A stretch of 20,286 nucleotides of DNA, taken from assembly GCA_041749475.1 (NCBI GenBank), contig JBGTBD010000035.1, positions 1 through 20,286 of the forward strand, in the 5' to 3' direction. Origin of the DNA: JBGTBD01 sp041749475. GTDB taxonomy: Bacteria > Pseudomonadota > Alphaproteobacteria > Rickettsiales > UBA998. Positions 1-7,447 of this stretch are shown in pieces; within the stretch, counting starts at the first letter, position 1; each line of letters starts with the position of its first letter. Below the pieces are notes generated by a model. It made no database searches. It worked only from the letters and a program-made list of their open reading frames with translations, and was not told the origin of the DNA. Both the position numbers and the translations under genes were made by a program.

Positions 1-874
1 TGCCGGGGGTCATGCCGCTGGCGGCTTTGTCGGTGAGGAGCATGGCGGAGAGCGGGAAGCCGCCGCCGATGCCTTTGGCGAGGGTGACGATATCCGGCGT
101 GATGCCGCTGGACTGGAAGGCGAAGAGTTCGCCCGTGCGCCCGAAGCCGCACTGGACTTCATCAAAGGCGAGTAGCAGGCCGTATTCATCGCACAAAGTG
201 CGGACGGCCTGAAGATATTCGATGGAATGGGTACGGACGCCGCCTTCGCCTTGGATCGGCTCCAAGAGTACGGCGGCGGTATCATCGTCGATGGAGTTGG
301 TAAGGTCGGAAATATCGTTGAAGGCGATGACGGAGAAGCCTTGCAATAATGGCTCGAACCCTTCGCGGCTGGGTTTGTGGAAGCAGGCGGAGAGGGCGCC
401 CATCGTGCGCCCGTGGAACGCGCCTTCGGCGACGAGGATGGTGGTGCGGTCCTTGGCGGGGAGGGGTTCGTCGTTGCGGTTTCCGCGCTCGGGCGGATGG
501 GTGATGTTGCGCATATGGTGGTAGCGGCGGATGGTCTTCAACATGGCTTCCACGGCCTCGGAACCGGAGGAGCCGAAGAAGACCTTATCCGCGAAGCCGC
601 TGGCTTTGACGAGGGCGGCGGCATAGCGGTCAAGCACGTCCGTATGGAACATGTTGGAGCAGTGCCAGAGTTTCTCGCCTTGGGATTTCAGGGCGTTGAC
701 GAGAGCAGGGTGGGAATGGCCGAGTGCGTTGACGGCGATGCCGGAAGCGAAGTCTAGATATTTTTTACCTTGGTTATCAAACAGGTAGCAGCCTTCTCCA
801 TGCGTCATCACGATGTCCGACCGGCGGTAGACCTGCAGTAACGGCGAAGAGGACATATCCATTTTCCGCTGCAT
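1..874 (-). CDS. argD: Acetylornithine/succinyl-DAP aminotransferase, 3' end cut by window edge
   Basis: This is a PLP-dependent class III aminotransferase. It makes N-acetylornithine in arginine synthesis and, in many bacteria, also serves as the succinyl-DAP aminotransferase (DapC) of lysine/peptidoglycan synthesis. About 291 codons are visible. Reading from the N terminus: DFASGIAVNALGHSHP, FGSSGSEAVEAMLK (phosphate-binding), GAFHGRTMGALSA, LLEPIQGEGG, LLAFDEVQCGFGRTG and LAKGIGGGFP, which carries the Schiff-base lysine. The C-terminal quarter lies beyond base 1. The start is uncertain: ATG codons at 874, 862 and 856 are all in frame and none has a clear Shine-Dalgarno. I take 874 as the longest ATG form. 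A stretch near residue 125 (THPPERGNRNDEP) is longer than in typical ArgD. With dapD and dapE in the same 20 kb, a DapC role is plausible but not proven. Confidence 0.9.
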   Translation of the reverse strand, partial: MQRKMDMSSSPLLQVYRRSDIVMTHGEGCYLFDNQGKKYLDFASGIAVNALGHSHPALVNALKSQGEKLWHCSNMFHTDVLDRYAAALVKASGFADKVFFGSSGSEAVEAMLKTIRRYHHMRNITHPPERGNRNDEPLPAKDRTTILVAEGAFHGRTMGALSACFHKPSREGFEPLLQGFSVIAFNDISDLTNSIDDDTAAVLLEPIQGEGGVRTHSIEYLQAVRTLCDEYGLLLAFDEVQCGFGRTGELFAFQSSGITPDIVTLAKGIGGGFPLSAMLLTDKAASGMTPG

Positions 875-921
875 AGCGCCAATCACGGGAAACTGCAATG
901 ACTGAATTGATAAATAAGGAG

Positions 922-948
922 AAAAAATTGTCACACAAGTTTCACGCA
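922..948 (+). promoter_or_regulatory. Direct-repeat operator, copy 1 (upstream of the gene at 998)
   Basis: A 27-nt block matches the block at 1411-1437 with a single mismatch. It contains GTCAC at 930-934 and TTCAC at 941-945, an 11-bp period, preceded by an A-tract. It lies 49 nt upstream of the ATG at 998. It also lies upstream of the minus-strand aminotransferase, so it could act on either gene. No good -10 box sits at the distance seen in copies 2 and 3; the expected place (968-973) reads CAAGAA. An inverted repeat CTTGG-N9-CCAAG follows immediately, at about 953-971. The period and sequence resemble Pho-box-like sites of OmpR/PhoB-family regulators; the identity of the regulator is inference. 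Confidence 0.5.
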
Positions 949-997
949 TTTGCTTGGTGTTTTGTGCCAAGAAGGGCTCAGAGGATAGTAAAAAAAC

Positions 998-1381
998 ATG
1001 CAACCTGATACGACTATTTTCCCATCTCCTAGCGTAAGATTGGAAGCATTAAACACCCCATTAACATCGCAAGATATTCAAGCATTCTATGCTTATGTAG
1101 AAGGTGTAATGCATAAGCTGGAAACTTCAAGCTCTCACCATTTAATAAATGGTGAAACTCCTGTTCTTTCAACATTGAATTTGACGAATAATTTGAATCG
1201 ATATTTGGGAATAATTCTGGGATTTCTAAAAGCTCCCTCTTTCTTAGCCCACCCCACTATGGAAGCCATTAATGATTTTATGAAAAATTCTCCTTTAGGA
1301 AGTGAGCATGCCTGTGATTCGTTGAAAAGTGAGTTTGCCAGAATGTGGGCTGAAGCGCGTGGGGTTAACGCATACCGATGA
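998..1381 (+). CDS. Orphan hypothetical protein, 127 aa
   Basis: I do not recognise this protein. It is soluble, with no signal peptide and no membrane segment, and appears mainly helical (SQDIQAFYAYVEGVMHKLE near residues 24-42, SLKSEFARMWAEARG near the C terminus). The ATG at 998 is preceded by AGAGGA about 10 nt upstream. Base composition is clearly richer in A and T than in the flanking aminotransferase and in dxs, as also in the next gene. These two genes may thus be recently acquired or evolve fast. It shares its upstream 27-nt element with the gene at 1494, which suggests joint control. No sequence similarity between the two proteins is evident to me. It is probably a real gene, judged by length, ribosome binding site and upstream element. 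Confidence 0.65.
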   Translation: MQPDTTIFPSPSVRLEALNTPLTSQDIQAFYAYVEGVMHKLETSSSHHLINGETPVLSTLNLTNNLNRYLGIILGFLKAPSFLAHPTMEAINDFMKNSPLGSEHACDSLKSEFARMWAEARGVNAYR

Positions 1382-1410
1382 CGTTTGAACGTTTAGTACC
1401 AGCCCCACAA

Positions 1411-1462
1411 AAAAAATTGTCACATAAGTTTCACGCACAGTATGCGTTAATAATTATATAAG
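1411..1462 (+). promoter_or_regulatory. Direct-repeat operator, copy 2, with candidate -10 box
   Basis: Positions 1411-1437 repeat 922-948 with one change. The half-sites are GTCAC at 1419-1423 and TTCAC at 1430-1434, an 11-bp period. Then 22 nt follow and a -10-like TATAAG at 1457-1462. The ATG of the next gene is at 1494. The same half-site-to--10 distance (22 nt) occurs in front of the LRR gene at 9054. Direct evidence is the repeat and the spacing; control by an OmpR/PhoB-type regulator is inference. Confidence 0.55.
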
Positions 1463-1493
1463 CACGTCTCAACACTAAAAAGAAGGTTATGCC

Positions 1494-1898
1494 ATGGCTG
1501 AAACGGACCAGTGGGTTAAAAAGGTTGTAAACAGAATGACCTCCACATGGCTTGCAAAGGGTGAAATAAAACGAATTCATACTGCTCTGAAAAATCAGCG
1601 TGATAACTTTGTATATTATAACGAAGCCCTCCAAACGGAAGCTGTTGAAGAAGCAAGGATGCCTCATGCTGAGGAGATTGTTGGGTTATATAACAGCGCT
1701 ATCGAGTTCGTAGCCGAATGCATTACTGAAGAAGTTGATTTATCCAAGTCTCTCACACTGGAGGGATTGTTTAAGCATATAGATGCCATTTCAAATAACA
1801 CTATCGATCCTGTTGTAGCGACCGCCATAAAAGATGGCATGAAAGCCAACTGCGAACGCGTATATCACGGTTTACCATCGGAAGGCCGCGCCGCCTAG
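1494..1898 (+). CDS. Orphan hypothetical protein, 134 aa
   Basis: This is a protein of unknown function, mostly helical, with no signal peptide or membrane segment. The N-terminal third is basic (VKKVVNR, KGEIKRIHTALKNQR, residues 9-37). The middle is acidic (ALQTEAVEEARMPHAEEIVGL). The C-terminal half carries the stretch EEVDLSKSLTLEGLFKHID. The ATG at 1494 follows AGAAGG about 8 nt upstream. Its last codon overlaps the convergent ABC permease gene: the palindromic tetramer CTAG at 1895-1898 supplies a TAG stop on each strand. Base composition is AT-rich at the start and middle and drifts to GC-rich in the last few codons. It shares an upstream element with the gene at 998, which points to common regulation. 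Function is unknown. Confidence 0.65.
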   Translation: MAETDQWVKKVVNRMTSTWLAKGEIKRIHTALKNQRDNFVYYNEALQTEAVEEARMPHAEEIVGLYNSAIEFVAECITEEVDLSKSLTLEGLFKHIDAISNNTIDPVVATAIKDGMKANCERVYHGLPSEGRAA

Positions 1899-2698
1899 CT
1901 TTTCAGTGACCAGCCTTTATTGATCAGCCAGCGGGTGAATAGCCAGAGGGCGATGTTCAGCACCAGTAGTACGGTCGCGCCCATGATGATGTTGCCGTCA
2001 TTATGCCCGGTCATTGCGTAGCGGAAGCCGTCGATCATGAAGAAGAACGGGTTGGCGTGGCTGACATGTTGCCAGAATTCGGGCAGGCTATTGATGGAGA
2101 AGAAGGTTCCGGACAGGAAGGATAGCGGTGTTACCAGGTAGTTGGTGAAGGCTGCCATATGGTCGAACGTCTGGGAGACGACGCCCGCCAGCATTCCCAG
2201 AATCGCCATCAGCATACTGGAGGCCAGTAGATAGAACACGGCCCATAGCGGGTGCACCAGCGTGAACGGCGCGAAGCAATAGACGGCGATGCCGACAACG
2301 ATCCCCACCATCACCCCCCGTGTGACCCCGCCTGCGATATAGGCGAGGGTGATTTCCGTGCCGGTGAGCGGCGGCATCAGGATGTCGATGATGACGCCCT
2401 GGAACTTGGCGAGCATGAGGGAGGAGGAGGTGTTGGCGAAGGCGTTCTGCAGCACGGTCATCATGATCAGACCGGGGGCGACGAAGGCGACGAAGGAGAT
2501 GTCGCCCACTGTTTTGCGCGTGGCGCCGACGGCGACGCTGAGGACGGCCAGAAAGAGCAGGGTGGTGATGACGGGGGCGAGGACGGTCTGGTTCCAGACC
2601 TTCAAGAATCGCCATACCTCACGCCGATAGAGCGTCTTCAACCCGATCCAGTTGATCAGGGGGATGGAGGGGGTGGTTGAGGGGGGGTTCGGTTGCAT
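1895..2698 (-). CDS. ABC-2 type transporter permease, 267 aa
   Basis: This is an integral inner-membrane permease of the ABC-2 family (the YadH/NodJ/drug-efflux type), which exports a lipid, polysaccharide or drug with a separate ATPase. The cytoplasmic N terminus ends in YRREVWRFLKVW. About six hydrophobic segments follow: APVITTLLFLAVLSVAVG, VAFVAPGLIMMTVLQNAF, TRGVMVGIVVGIAVYCF, WAVFYLLASSMLMAILGMLAG, YLVTPLSFLSGTFFS and ATVLLVLNIALWLFTRWLI. The family signature region is LSFLSGTFFSINSLPEFWQ, followed by NPFFFMIDGFRYAMTG. I chose the ATG at 2698, which follows AGAGG closely; a TTG ten codons upstream is possible. No ATP-binding subunit is visible next to it, so the partner must lie elsewhere. 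The stop overlaps the convergent gene at 1494-1898. Confidence 0.9.
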   Translation of the reverse strand: MQPNPPSTTPSIPLINWIGLKTLYRREVWRFLKVWNQTVLAPVITTLLFLAVLSVAVGATRKTVGDISFVAFVAPGLIMMTVLQNAFANTSSSLMLAKFQGVIIDILMPPLTGTEITLAYIAGGVTRGVMVGIVVGIAVYCFAPFTLVHPLWAVFYLLASSMLMAILGMLAGVVSQTFDHMAAFTNYLVTPLSFLSGTFFSINSLPEFWQHVSHANPFFFMIDGFRYAMTGHNDGNIIMGATVLLVLNIALWLFTRWLINKGWSLKS

Positions 2699-2804
2699 GT
2701 CCTCTGCATATAAGAAGTTTCCGTGCAAAAATCCAGCATGCTGTGTGGATTTTCGTGAAATGGGCGGTTTCTCCGTTGCACCCTATAGGTTTCAGGGGTA
2801 AAAG

Positions 2805-4751
2805 ATGAAAAAAACCGAGGCTTCCGTGACTTCCCTGCTAGACACCGTCCATACTCCCGCCGACATACGCGGCTTTTCCGTGCCCCAGTTGAAAACGCTG
2901 GCGGAGGAATTGCGGCGCGATCTGATCGCGACCGTGTCGGGGACGGGTGGGCATCTGGGGGCGGGGCTTGGTGTCGTCGAGTTGACCATCGCGCTCCATC
3001 ATGTGTTCGATACGCCGAAGGATAAACTCATTTGGGATGTCGGGCATCAGGCCTATCCGCATAAGATGCTGACCGGGCGTCGCGGGCAAATGCATACGCT
3101 GCGCCAGCCGGATGGGATTTCGGGATTCTGCAAGATGGATGAAAGCCCGTATGACGCATTCGGCGCGGGGCATTCTTCGACGTCGATTTCGGCGGGGCTT
3201 GGGATGGCTGTGGCGCGGGATCTGTCGGGTGAGCATTTCGAGGTAATTTCTATTATCGGTGACGGGGCAATGAGTGCGGGCATGGCGTATGAAGCGCTCA
3301 ATAATGCAGGTGCATTGAAGCGTCGTCTTATTGTTATCCTCAATGACAATGACATGTCGATTTCACCCGCCGTCGGGGCGATGAGCAATTACCTCTCGCG
3401 CATCGTCGCGTCGCATTCATTCCGCACGGTTCGTGATATGGGTAAAGCGGTGGTGAAGCAATTGCCGGACGGGGTGATGCGCGCAGCAAAACGCGCGGAG
3501 CAATATGCACGCGGAATGATGCTCGGCGGCGGTACGTTATTCGCCGAAATGGGGTTTTATTATATTGGGCCGGTGGATGGACATAATCTCGATCATCTCG
3601 TGCCGTTATTGAAGGCAGTGCGGGATGAAGAAACCGGGCCGGTGCTGATCCATGTGAAGACGCAGAAGGGTAAGGGCTTCGCGCCTGCGGAAGCGGCGCA
3701 TGAGCGGTATCACGGTGTCACGAAATTCGATGCCGCGACGGGTGCACAACAGAAGAAATCGGGCGGTGCGCCGAGCTATACGAATGTGTTCGCGAATGCG
3801 TTGATCGAAGAAGCGAAACACGACGATAAAATCATTGCCATCACGGCGGCGATGCCGTCGGGAACGGGCATTGATAAATTCGCGGAGATTTACCCCGAGC
3901 GTAGTTTCGATGTCGGCATCGCGGAGCAGCATGCGGTGACATTTGCGGCTGGGTTATCGACGCAAAGGTATAAACCTTTCGCGACGATTTATTCGACGTT
4001 TTTACAACGTGCATATGACCAGGTGGTGCATGATGTCGCGGTGCAAAAATTGCCGGTGCGTTTCGCGATTGATCGCGCTGGTCTGGTCGGCGCTGATGGG
4101 CCGACGCATGCGGGTAGTTTTGACGTCGCGTTCCTTTGCCCGTTACCGCATTTCGTCGTTATGGCGGCGGGGGATGAGGTGGAGTTGATGCATATGGTGC
4201 GCACGGCTGCTGCCTATGATGAAGGGCCGATTGCGTTCCGCTATCCGCGTGGTGAAGGTGCTGGCTTGGCCATGCCCGCGCGGGGTGAGATGTTAGAGAT
4301 CGGTAAAGCGCGATTGATCGTGGAAGGCAATGACGTGGCGCTGCTCAATTTCGGTGGGCGGTTGCAGGCGTGCCGGGAGGCGGTGAAGGCGCTGGAAGCG
4401 GAAGGTATCAAAGTAACGCTGGTCGATGCACGCTTCGCCAAGCCGCTCGATGAGGCGATGATACTCCGTCTGGTGAAAGAGCATGCGCTGGTATTGACGT
4501 TAGAAGAAGGCTGTGCCGGTGGGTTCGGGTCACAGGTGCTGGGGATGCTGGAAAAACAGGGCATGCTCGATAACCGTCCCGGCATCACCCGCGCCGATAT
4601 CCGCACCCTGACCTTGCCGGACGTGTTCCAGGAGCAAGGGTTGCCGGAAGCCATGTATGCTGAGGCCGGGATGGATGCGAAACATATAGAACAGCATATC
4701 CGTCAATATGTTAAGAGTGGTTCGAGTCGTAAAAAATCAGCCACGGCCTGA
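2805..4751 (+). CDS. dxs: 1-deoxy-D-xylulose-5-phosphate synthase, 648 aa
   Basis: Dxs condenses pyruvate and glyceraldehyde-3-phosphate to DXP, the first step of the MEP isoprenoid pathway and a precursor for thiamine and pyridoxal. It is cytoplasmic and uses thiamine diphosphate. The sequence shows GTGGHLGAGLGVVELT (about residues 46-61), DVGHQAYPHKMLTGR (78-92), FGAGHSSTSISAGLG (119-133), the TPP/Mg motif GDGAMSAGMAYEALNN (152-167) with NDNDMSIS (180-187), and the transketolase-like central domain with FDVGIAEQHAVTFAAGLS (from about residue 368). DRAGLVGADGPTHAGSFD and a C-terminal transketolase domain follow. Length is normal for Dxs. ATG 2805 follows AGGGGT. Nothing is missing and the gene appears intact. 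It has no close operon partner: 59 nt separate it from the next gene, which has its own candidate promoter features. Confidence 0.98.
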   Translation: MKKTEASVTSLLDTVHTPADIRGFSVPQLKTLAEELRRDLIATVSGTGGHLGAGLGVVELTIALHHVFDTPKDKLIWDVGHQAYPHKMLTGRRGQMHTLRQPDGISGFCKMDESPYDAFGAGHSSTSISAGLGMAVARDLSGEHFEVISIIGDGAMSAGMAYEALNNAGALKRRLIVILNDNDMSISPAVGAMSNYLSRIVASHSFRTVRDMGKAVVKQLPDGVMRAAKRAEQYARGMMLGGGTLFAEMGFYYIGPVDGHNLDHLVPLLKAVRDEETGPVLIHVKTQKGKGFAPAEAAHERYHGVTKFDAATGAQQKKSGGAPSYTNVFANALIEEAKHDDKIIAITAAMPSGTGIDKFAEIYPERSFDVGIAEQHAVTFAAGLSTQRYKPFATIYSTFLQRAYDQVVHDVAVQKLPVRFAIDRAGLVGADGPTHAGSFDVAFLCPLPHFVVMAAGDEVELMHMVRTAAAYDEGPIAFRYPRGEGAGLAMPARGEMLEIGKARLIVEGNDVALLNFGGRLQACREAVKALEAEGIKVTLVDARFAKPLDEAMILRLVKEHALVLTLEEGCAGGFGSQVLGMLEKQGMLDNRPGITRADIRTLTLPDVFQEQGLPEAMYAEAGMDAKHIEQHIRQYVKSGSSRKKSATA

Positions 4752-4810
4752 ACTGACGCCGTATTTTCATAATTCGTCATTATTATAATCATAGAGCTGG
4801 AGGAGTATTT

Positions 4811-5242
4811 ATGCCCAAACAACCCCTTATGCCTAAGGTCGCCATCATTGGCAATGAATCCCTCGATTTCCTAAAGAATGGCCAACAGGCTGAATTACAA
4901 GACCTGATGCGTGGGGCTCATATCGCTTCCATGTTGGTGACGCCACGCCCTACGCCATATGTCGATCATCAGGACGAGTTGGATGTTCCCCAGCATGATG
5001 TGATGCTTGCGATCCGGTTCGAGGACGGAATGGATAATCCCGCAATGCGTGCATGGATGAGGGATGCGCTGGAAGCACGATATCCCAATTCACGGTTCGA
5101 AACGATTGAGATGGAGCCCAGTATGCCACATCTCGATTTATTGGTGAGGCAGGAAGCGCAGACGGGATTCGGCGACGCGGCGCGCACGCAGGCGAAGCGT
5201 TTTATCGCGCGTGTGCTATCCGTTAAAGAGCATGCGATATAG
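4811..5242 (+). CDS. Hypothetical protein, 143 aa, first gene of a two-gene operon
   Basis: I do not recognise this protein. It starts MPKQPLMPKVAIIGNESLDFL and is soluble, with a mixed alpha/beta appearance (VAIIGNESLDFLKNG, VMLAIRFEDGMDNPAMRAWMRDALEARYP, HLDLLVRQEAQTGFGD) and a basic C-terminal helix (TQAKRFIARVLSVKEH). There is no signal peptide. The Shine-Dalgarno GGAGGAG lies about 7 nt before ATG 4811 and is one of the strongest in the window. The stop at 5242 is only 3 nt before the ATG of the next gene, so the two are almost certainly co-transcribed and translationally coupled. Upstream, TTCAT (4766-4770), GTCAT (4776-4780) and TATAAT (4784-4789) lie close together. Their spacing (10 bp between half-sites, 3 nt to the -10) does not match the promoter family described elsewhere in this window. 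Confidence 0.7.
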   Translation: MPKQPLMPKVAIIGNESLDFLKNGQQAELQDLMRGAHIASMLVTPRPTPYVDHQDELDVPQHDVMLAIRFEDGMDNPAMRAWMRDALEARYPNSRFETIEMEPSMPHLDLLVRQEAQTGFGDAARTQAKRFIARVLSVKEHAI

Positions 5243-5245
5243 CGT

Positions 5246-6388
5246 ATGACCAAGGGGCAACCAGCTTCTGCTCCTTTATATAGCAACCGCGTCAATGCGT
5301 GGCTGGAGGATGCGCTGGTGGCGTCCCGCAGGGCGGAATTATGGATCGACCTGTTACATACGTTCGAGGGGCTGCCCCGGGACCAGCAACGTACATTCGT
5401 GTCCCAGCTTCCTGATGATGTGAAATATTACATCACGCGGGATGCGAGTTATATGAATGTCGTCCGTCTTGGCGAGCAAATACAGAAGACCATTATGCCG
5501 AAATTACAGCTCATGGTGCATGCCCGCGGGATGCCCAGCTCGCGCGATGATATCAAGAACCCTATCGGAATGCTGCGTGATTTTTGCAACCGATTTAATC
5601 ATCCCGAAAAAGCGCTGATGCCGGAGCCGCCTGTTGAGTTGTTGGATAGGCTGCTGCGTGGTGCGCGGGACGATCTGACGTTACTCTATCCTGAAATCGA
5701 TTTCCATAATGGGAGCACTTCACAAGCTGCGAATACGCCGCAACCGTCTGAGGATACCTCTCCCTGGGATATGGAGCATACGTCGCAAATGCTATGGCAT
5801 CCGGGGATCAATATTGGGGATGGAGTGGATTACAGTTCGTCGCTGGTTCATCAACCTCAGAAACGTCGTCATCTGGAAGGAATGTCCCAAGTCACCGCGC
5901 GCGTGCGGGTGTTCTATCCTACGGAAATCGGGCAGGAGAATTTCGTTTCGCTCGTGCATCAGGCGTTACACTTTCGTACGATGCGGCTGGGATCGCTTAT
6001 CCGTGCGATAGACGTGGAAACCGGACATCAAGAACTGCTTAGTGACCGTGTTACACGCAAGGTGAAAGATCATCGCCGCCAGATTGCGCATTTCTATGAT
6101 ACCATAAATTTTCGCCCTGATATCCTGATAGAAGAAGACCGGGCGGGAAAACGGTTTTCCGTTCAGGTGGAGGAAGCCATGCGGGCGTGTGGCGCGCCCA
6201 TTCACGAGGAACGCTTCGCGGCCATCCCGGTGGATAATCAGACATTTATCCAAAGTGTACTGGAGAAGATTGCACCGCCTGAACATCCTCCCCTTGCTAA
6301 AGAAGTGGATAGCAAGGGTGCTTCCGTAGAGGGAACAGTTGATGCACCACCTGTGGCGCGCACTAGGGGCGATGGCACACCCTCCTAA
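5246..6388 (+). CDS. Hypothetical protein, 380 aa, second gene of the operon
   Basis: Function is unknown. There is no signal peptide and no membrane segment. Residues 1-150 look helical (NAWLEDALVASRRAELWIDLL, QQRTFVSQLPDDVKYYITRD, ELLDRLLRGARDDLTLLYPE). A polar, low-complexity linker follows (SQAANTPQPSEDTSPWD, about 160-176), then a second region with MSQVTARVRVFYPTEIGQENFVSLVHQALHF and a basic helix (RVTRKVKDHRRQIAHFYDTINF). The C terminus is disordered (PPEHPPLAKEVDSKG to the end). Coupled to the upstream gene with a 3-nt gap and no ribosome binding site of its own beyond read-through. The stop overlaps the convergent gene at 6385 in a shared CTAA tetramer (6385-6388). A disordered linker between two folded parts without export signal would fit a secreted effector or a scaffold, but this is a guess. 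Confidence 0.7.
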   Translation: MTKGQPASAPLYSNRVNAWLEDALVASRRAELWIDLLHTFEGLPRDQQRTFVSQLPDDVKYYITRDASYMNVVRLGEQIQKTIMPKLQLMVHARGMPSSRDDIKNPIGMLRDFCNRFNHPEKALMPEPPVELLDRLLRGARDDLTLLYPEIDFHNGSTSQAANTPQPSEDTSPWDMEHTSQMLWHPGINIGDGVDYSSSLVHQPQKRRHLEGMSQVTARVRVFYPTEIGQENFVSLVHQALHFRTMRLGSLIRAIDVETGHQELLSDRVTRKVKDHRRQIAHFYDTINFRPDILIEEDRAGKRFSVQVEEAMRACGAPIHEERFAAIPVDNQTFIQSVLEKIAPPEHPPLAKEVDSKGASVEGTVDAPPVARTRGDGTPS

Positions 6389-7134
6389 AACCGAAAATTA
6401 TATTCCAGTTTCCAGCGCAGGTCGCCGTCGGGTGAGCTGTCGGTCAGGCCGAAGAGGTAGGCGACTTCGTAGGCAAGGGGTTTATTGTTGGGGAGGGTGA
6501 GTCCGCCGTATAGTGCTGGGCCGATGACGTGGCCTTGTTGGTCACTGGAGGCGAAATCGTCAATCGCGCCGAACTCCGCTTGATACTCGATGCCCGGTTT
6601 GAATAAGGTGGAATACTCGTACCGCACGAAGCCGCGTGCTTCCACACTGATATCCTGCCCGGCCTTGCCGAAATCATGGACGAGGCCCATATTGATACGG
6701 GTGGTGAATTGCCGATAGGTATTCTGCGCCATGAAGAGGACATCCAGCGCGTCCGCATCGTGAGAGGGGGCGCGGTGGATGTAGTTGAGGCGTGTGCCTG
6801 TATCCCACCAGTATGCGCCCACGTCGGCGAACTGGTGCTGCAACTCAAATTCGGCGGTGGAGAGGGAAAGATCGTCGTCGGATGTACGGCTGAAACCGGT
6901 TTCCACTTCGGCGAGCCAGCGGGGGGCGAAGACGTTGCCCGCGCCGAATTTGTAGCCTTGTCGATTCTTCAGATCGGTATCATTACTATCGTTCGACCAG
7001 CTTCCTTTATGGCCGATCTTCCATGTGCCTTCGGGGTTCAGCAATGGACCTTTGACATCGCTTGCGGCCATCAGCGGCGCAGGCACGAGTAGAGAGGCGG
7101 TGATCATCACCGCGCAGAAACATATGGATTTCAT
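6385..7134 (-). CDS. Secreted outer-membrane beta-barrel-like protein, 249 aa
   Basis: The protein has a clear Sec signal peptide: a short basic start (MKS), a hydrophobic core (CFCAVMITASLLVPAPL) and cleavage probably after MAA at residue 24. The mature part alternates polar and hydrophobic residues, rich in aromatics, as in beta strands (WLAEVETGFSRTSDDDLSL, GAYWWDTGTRLNYIHRA, ARGFVRYEYSTLFKPGIEYQAEFG, PALYGGLTLPN, AYEVAYLFGLTD). It ends WKLEYNFRF, with the terminal Phe typical of BAM-assembled barrels. A role as a structural or sensing outer-membrane protein is inference from architecture; no named family is recognised. The ATG at 7134 follows GAGG, and a good promoter lies at 7174-7202. 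The stop overlaps that of the convergent gene at 5246-6388. Confidence 0.8.
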   Translation of the reverse strand: MKSICFCAVMITASLLVPAPLMAASDVKGPLLNPEGTWKIGHKGSWSNDSNDTDLKNRQGYKFGAGNVFAPRWLAEVETGFSRTSDDDLSLSTAEFELQHQFADVGAYWWDTGTRLNYIHRAPSHDADALDVLFMAQNTYRQFTTRINMGLVHDFGKAGQDISVEARGFVRYEYSTLFKPGIEYQAEFGAIDDFASSDQQGHVIGPALYGGLTLPNNKPLAYEVAYLFGLTDSSPDGDLRWKLEYNFRF

Positions 7135-7173
7135 TCAGCCTCAGTATGTATTTATGTATTTTTTTGTCCCACT

Positions 7174-7202
7174 GTTATACGCAAAAAACCGCGCTTCTGC
7201 AA
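7174..7202 (-). promoter_or_regulatory. Housekeeping-type promoter for the barrel gene at 6385-7134
   Basis: On the minus strand, -35 TTGCAG (7197-7202), a 17-bp spacer and -10 TATAAC (7174-7179) lead to the ATG at 7134. The same -35 hexamer and spacer length occur at the Flp pilin promoter (11397-11425), so this looks like the usual sigma-70 type promoter of the organism. It lacks the GTCAT repeats seen at the orphan genes. Confidence 0.6.
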
Positions 7203-7226
7203 TGGATATGGATTCAAGCGGCATGA

Positions 7227-7368
7227 TTCCTCCCCCTTGAGGGGGGAGGTCAGGTGGGGGTGACGTTCTTGGAGAAAAACTCATTCCCGCCTTTCACCCC
7301 CACCAGGATTTCCTAAGCTCACGGTGTTTGCATAAGGAAATCCATCCTCCCCCCTCACAGGGGAGGAA
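7227..7368. repeat. Composite palindromic intergenic element
   Basis: This element fills most of the 313-nt gap between the barrel gene and the L,D-transpeptidase. It is built of nested inverted repeats. A hairpin sits at 7229-7249 (CCTCCCCC / GGGGGGAGG). CAGGTGGGGGTGA (7251-7263) pairs with TCACCCCCACC (7294-7304). GGATTTCCT (7306-7314) pairs with AGGAAATCC (7335-7343). A closing hairpin sits at 7346-7366 (CCTCCCC / GGGGAGG), which resembles the opening one. The outer hairpins being alike suggests a mobile palindromic unit (REP/MITE-like) that may recur in the genome. It may also terminate transcription. Confidence 0.65.
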
Positions 7369-7447
7369 AAGATAGAAAACACCTAACTGGGAACATTTCC
7401 GGATTCCCGAAAATAACGCTTCTCATAGGGTGGCGGAGCGTTCTACG

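Noticed and set aside
222..757. Plus-strand open frames within the aminotransferase gene
   Set aside because: They are antisense to a well-conserved protein. Composition and lack of ribosome binding sites mark them as shadows.
953..971. CTTGG-N9-CCAAG as a terminator
   Set aside because: The stem is only 5 bp, with no T run, and it lies within a promoter region. At most it is an operator.
2252..2680. Plus-strand open frame with Asp/Gly/His-rich product inside the ABC permease
   Set aside because: It is antisense to a clear membrane protein. The Gly/Asp/His bias is the reverse complement of a hydrophobic coding sequence.
4763..4796. TTCAT/GTCAT pair and TATAAT upstream of the gene at 4811 as a fifth member of the promoter family
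   Set aside because: The half-sites are 10 bp apart, not 11, and GTCAT is only 3 nt from TATAAT. The fixed geometry that defines the family is absent.
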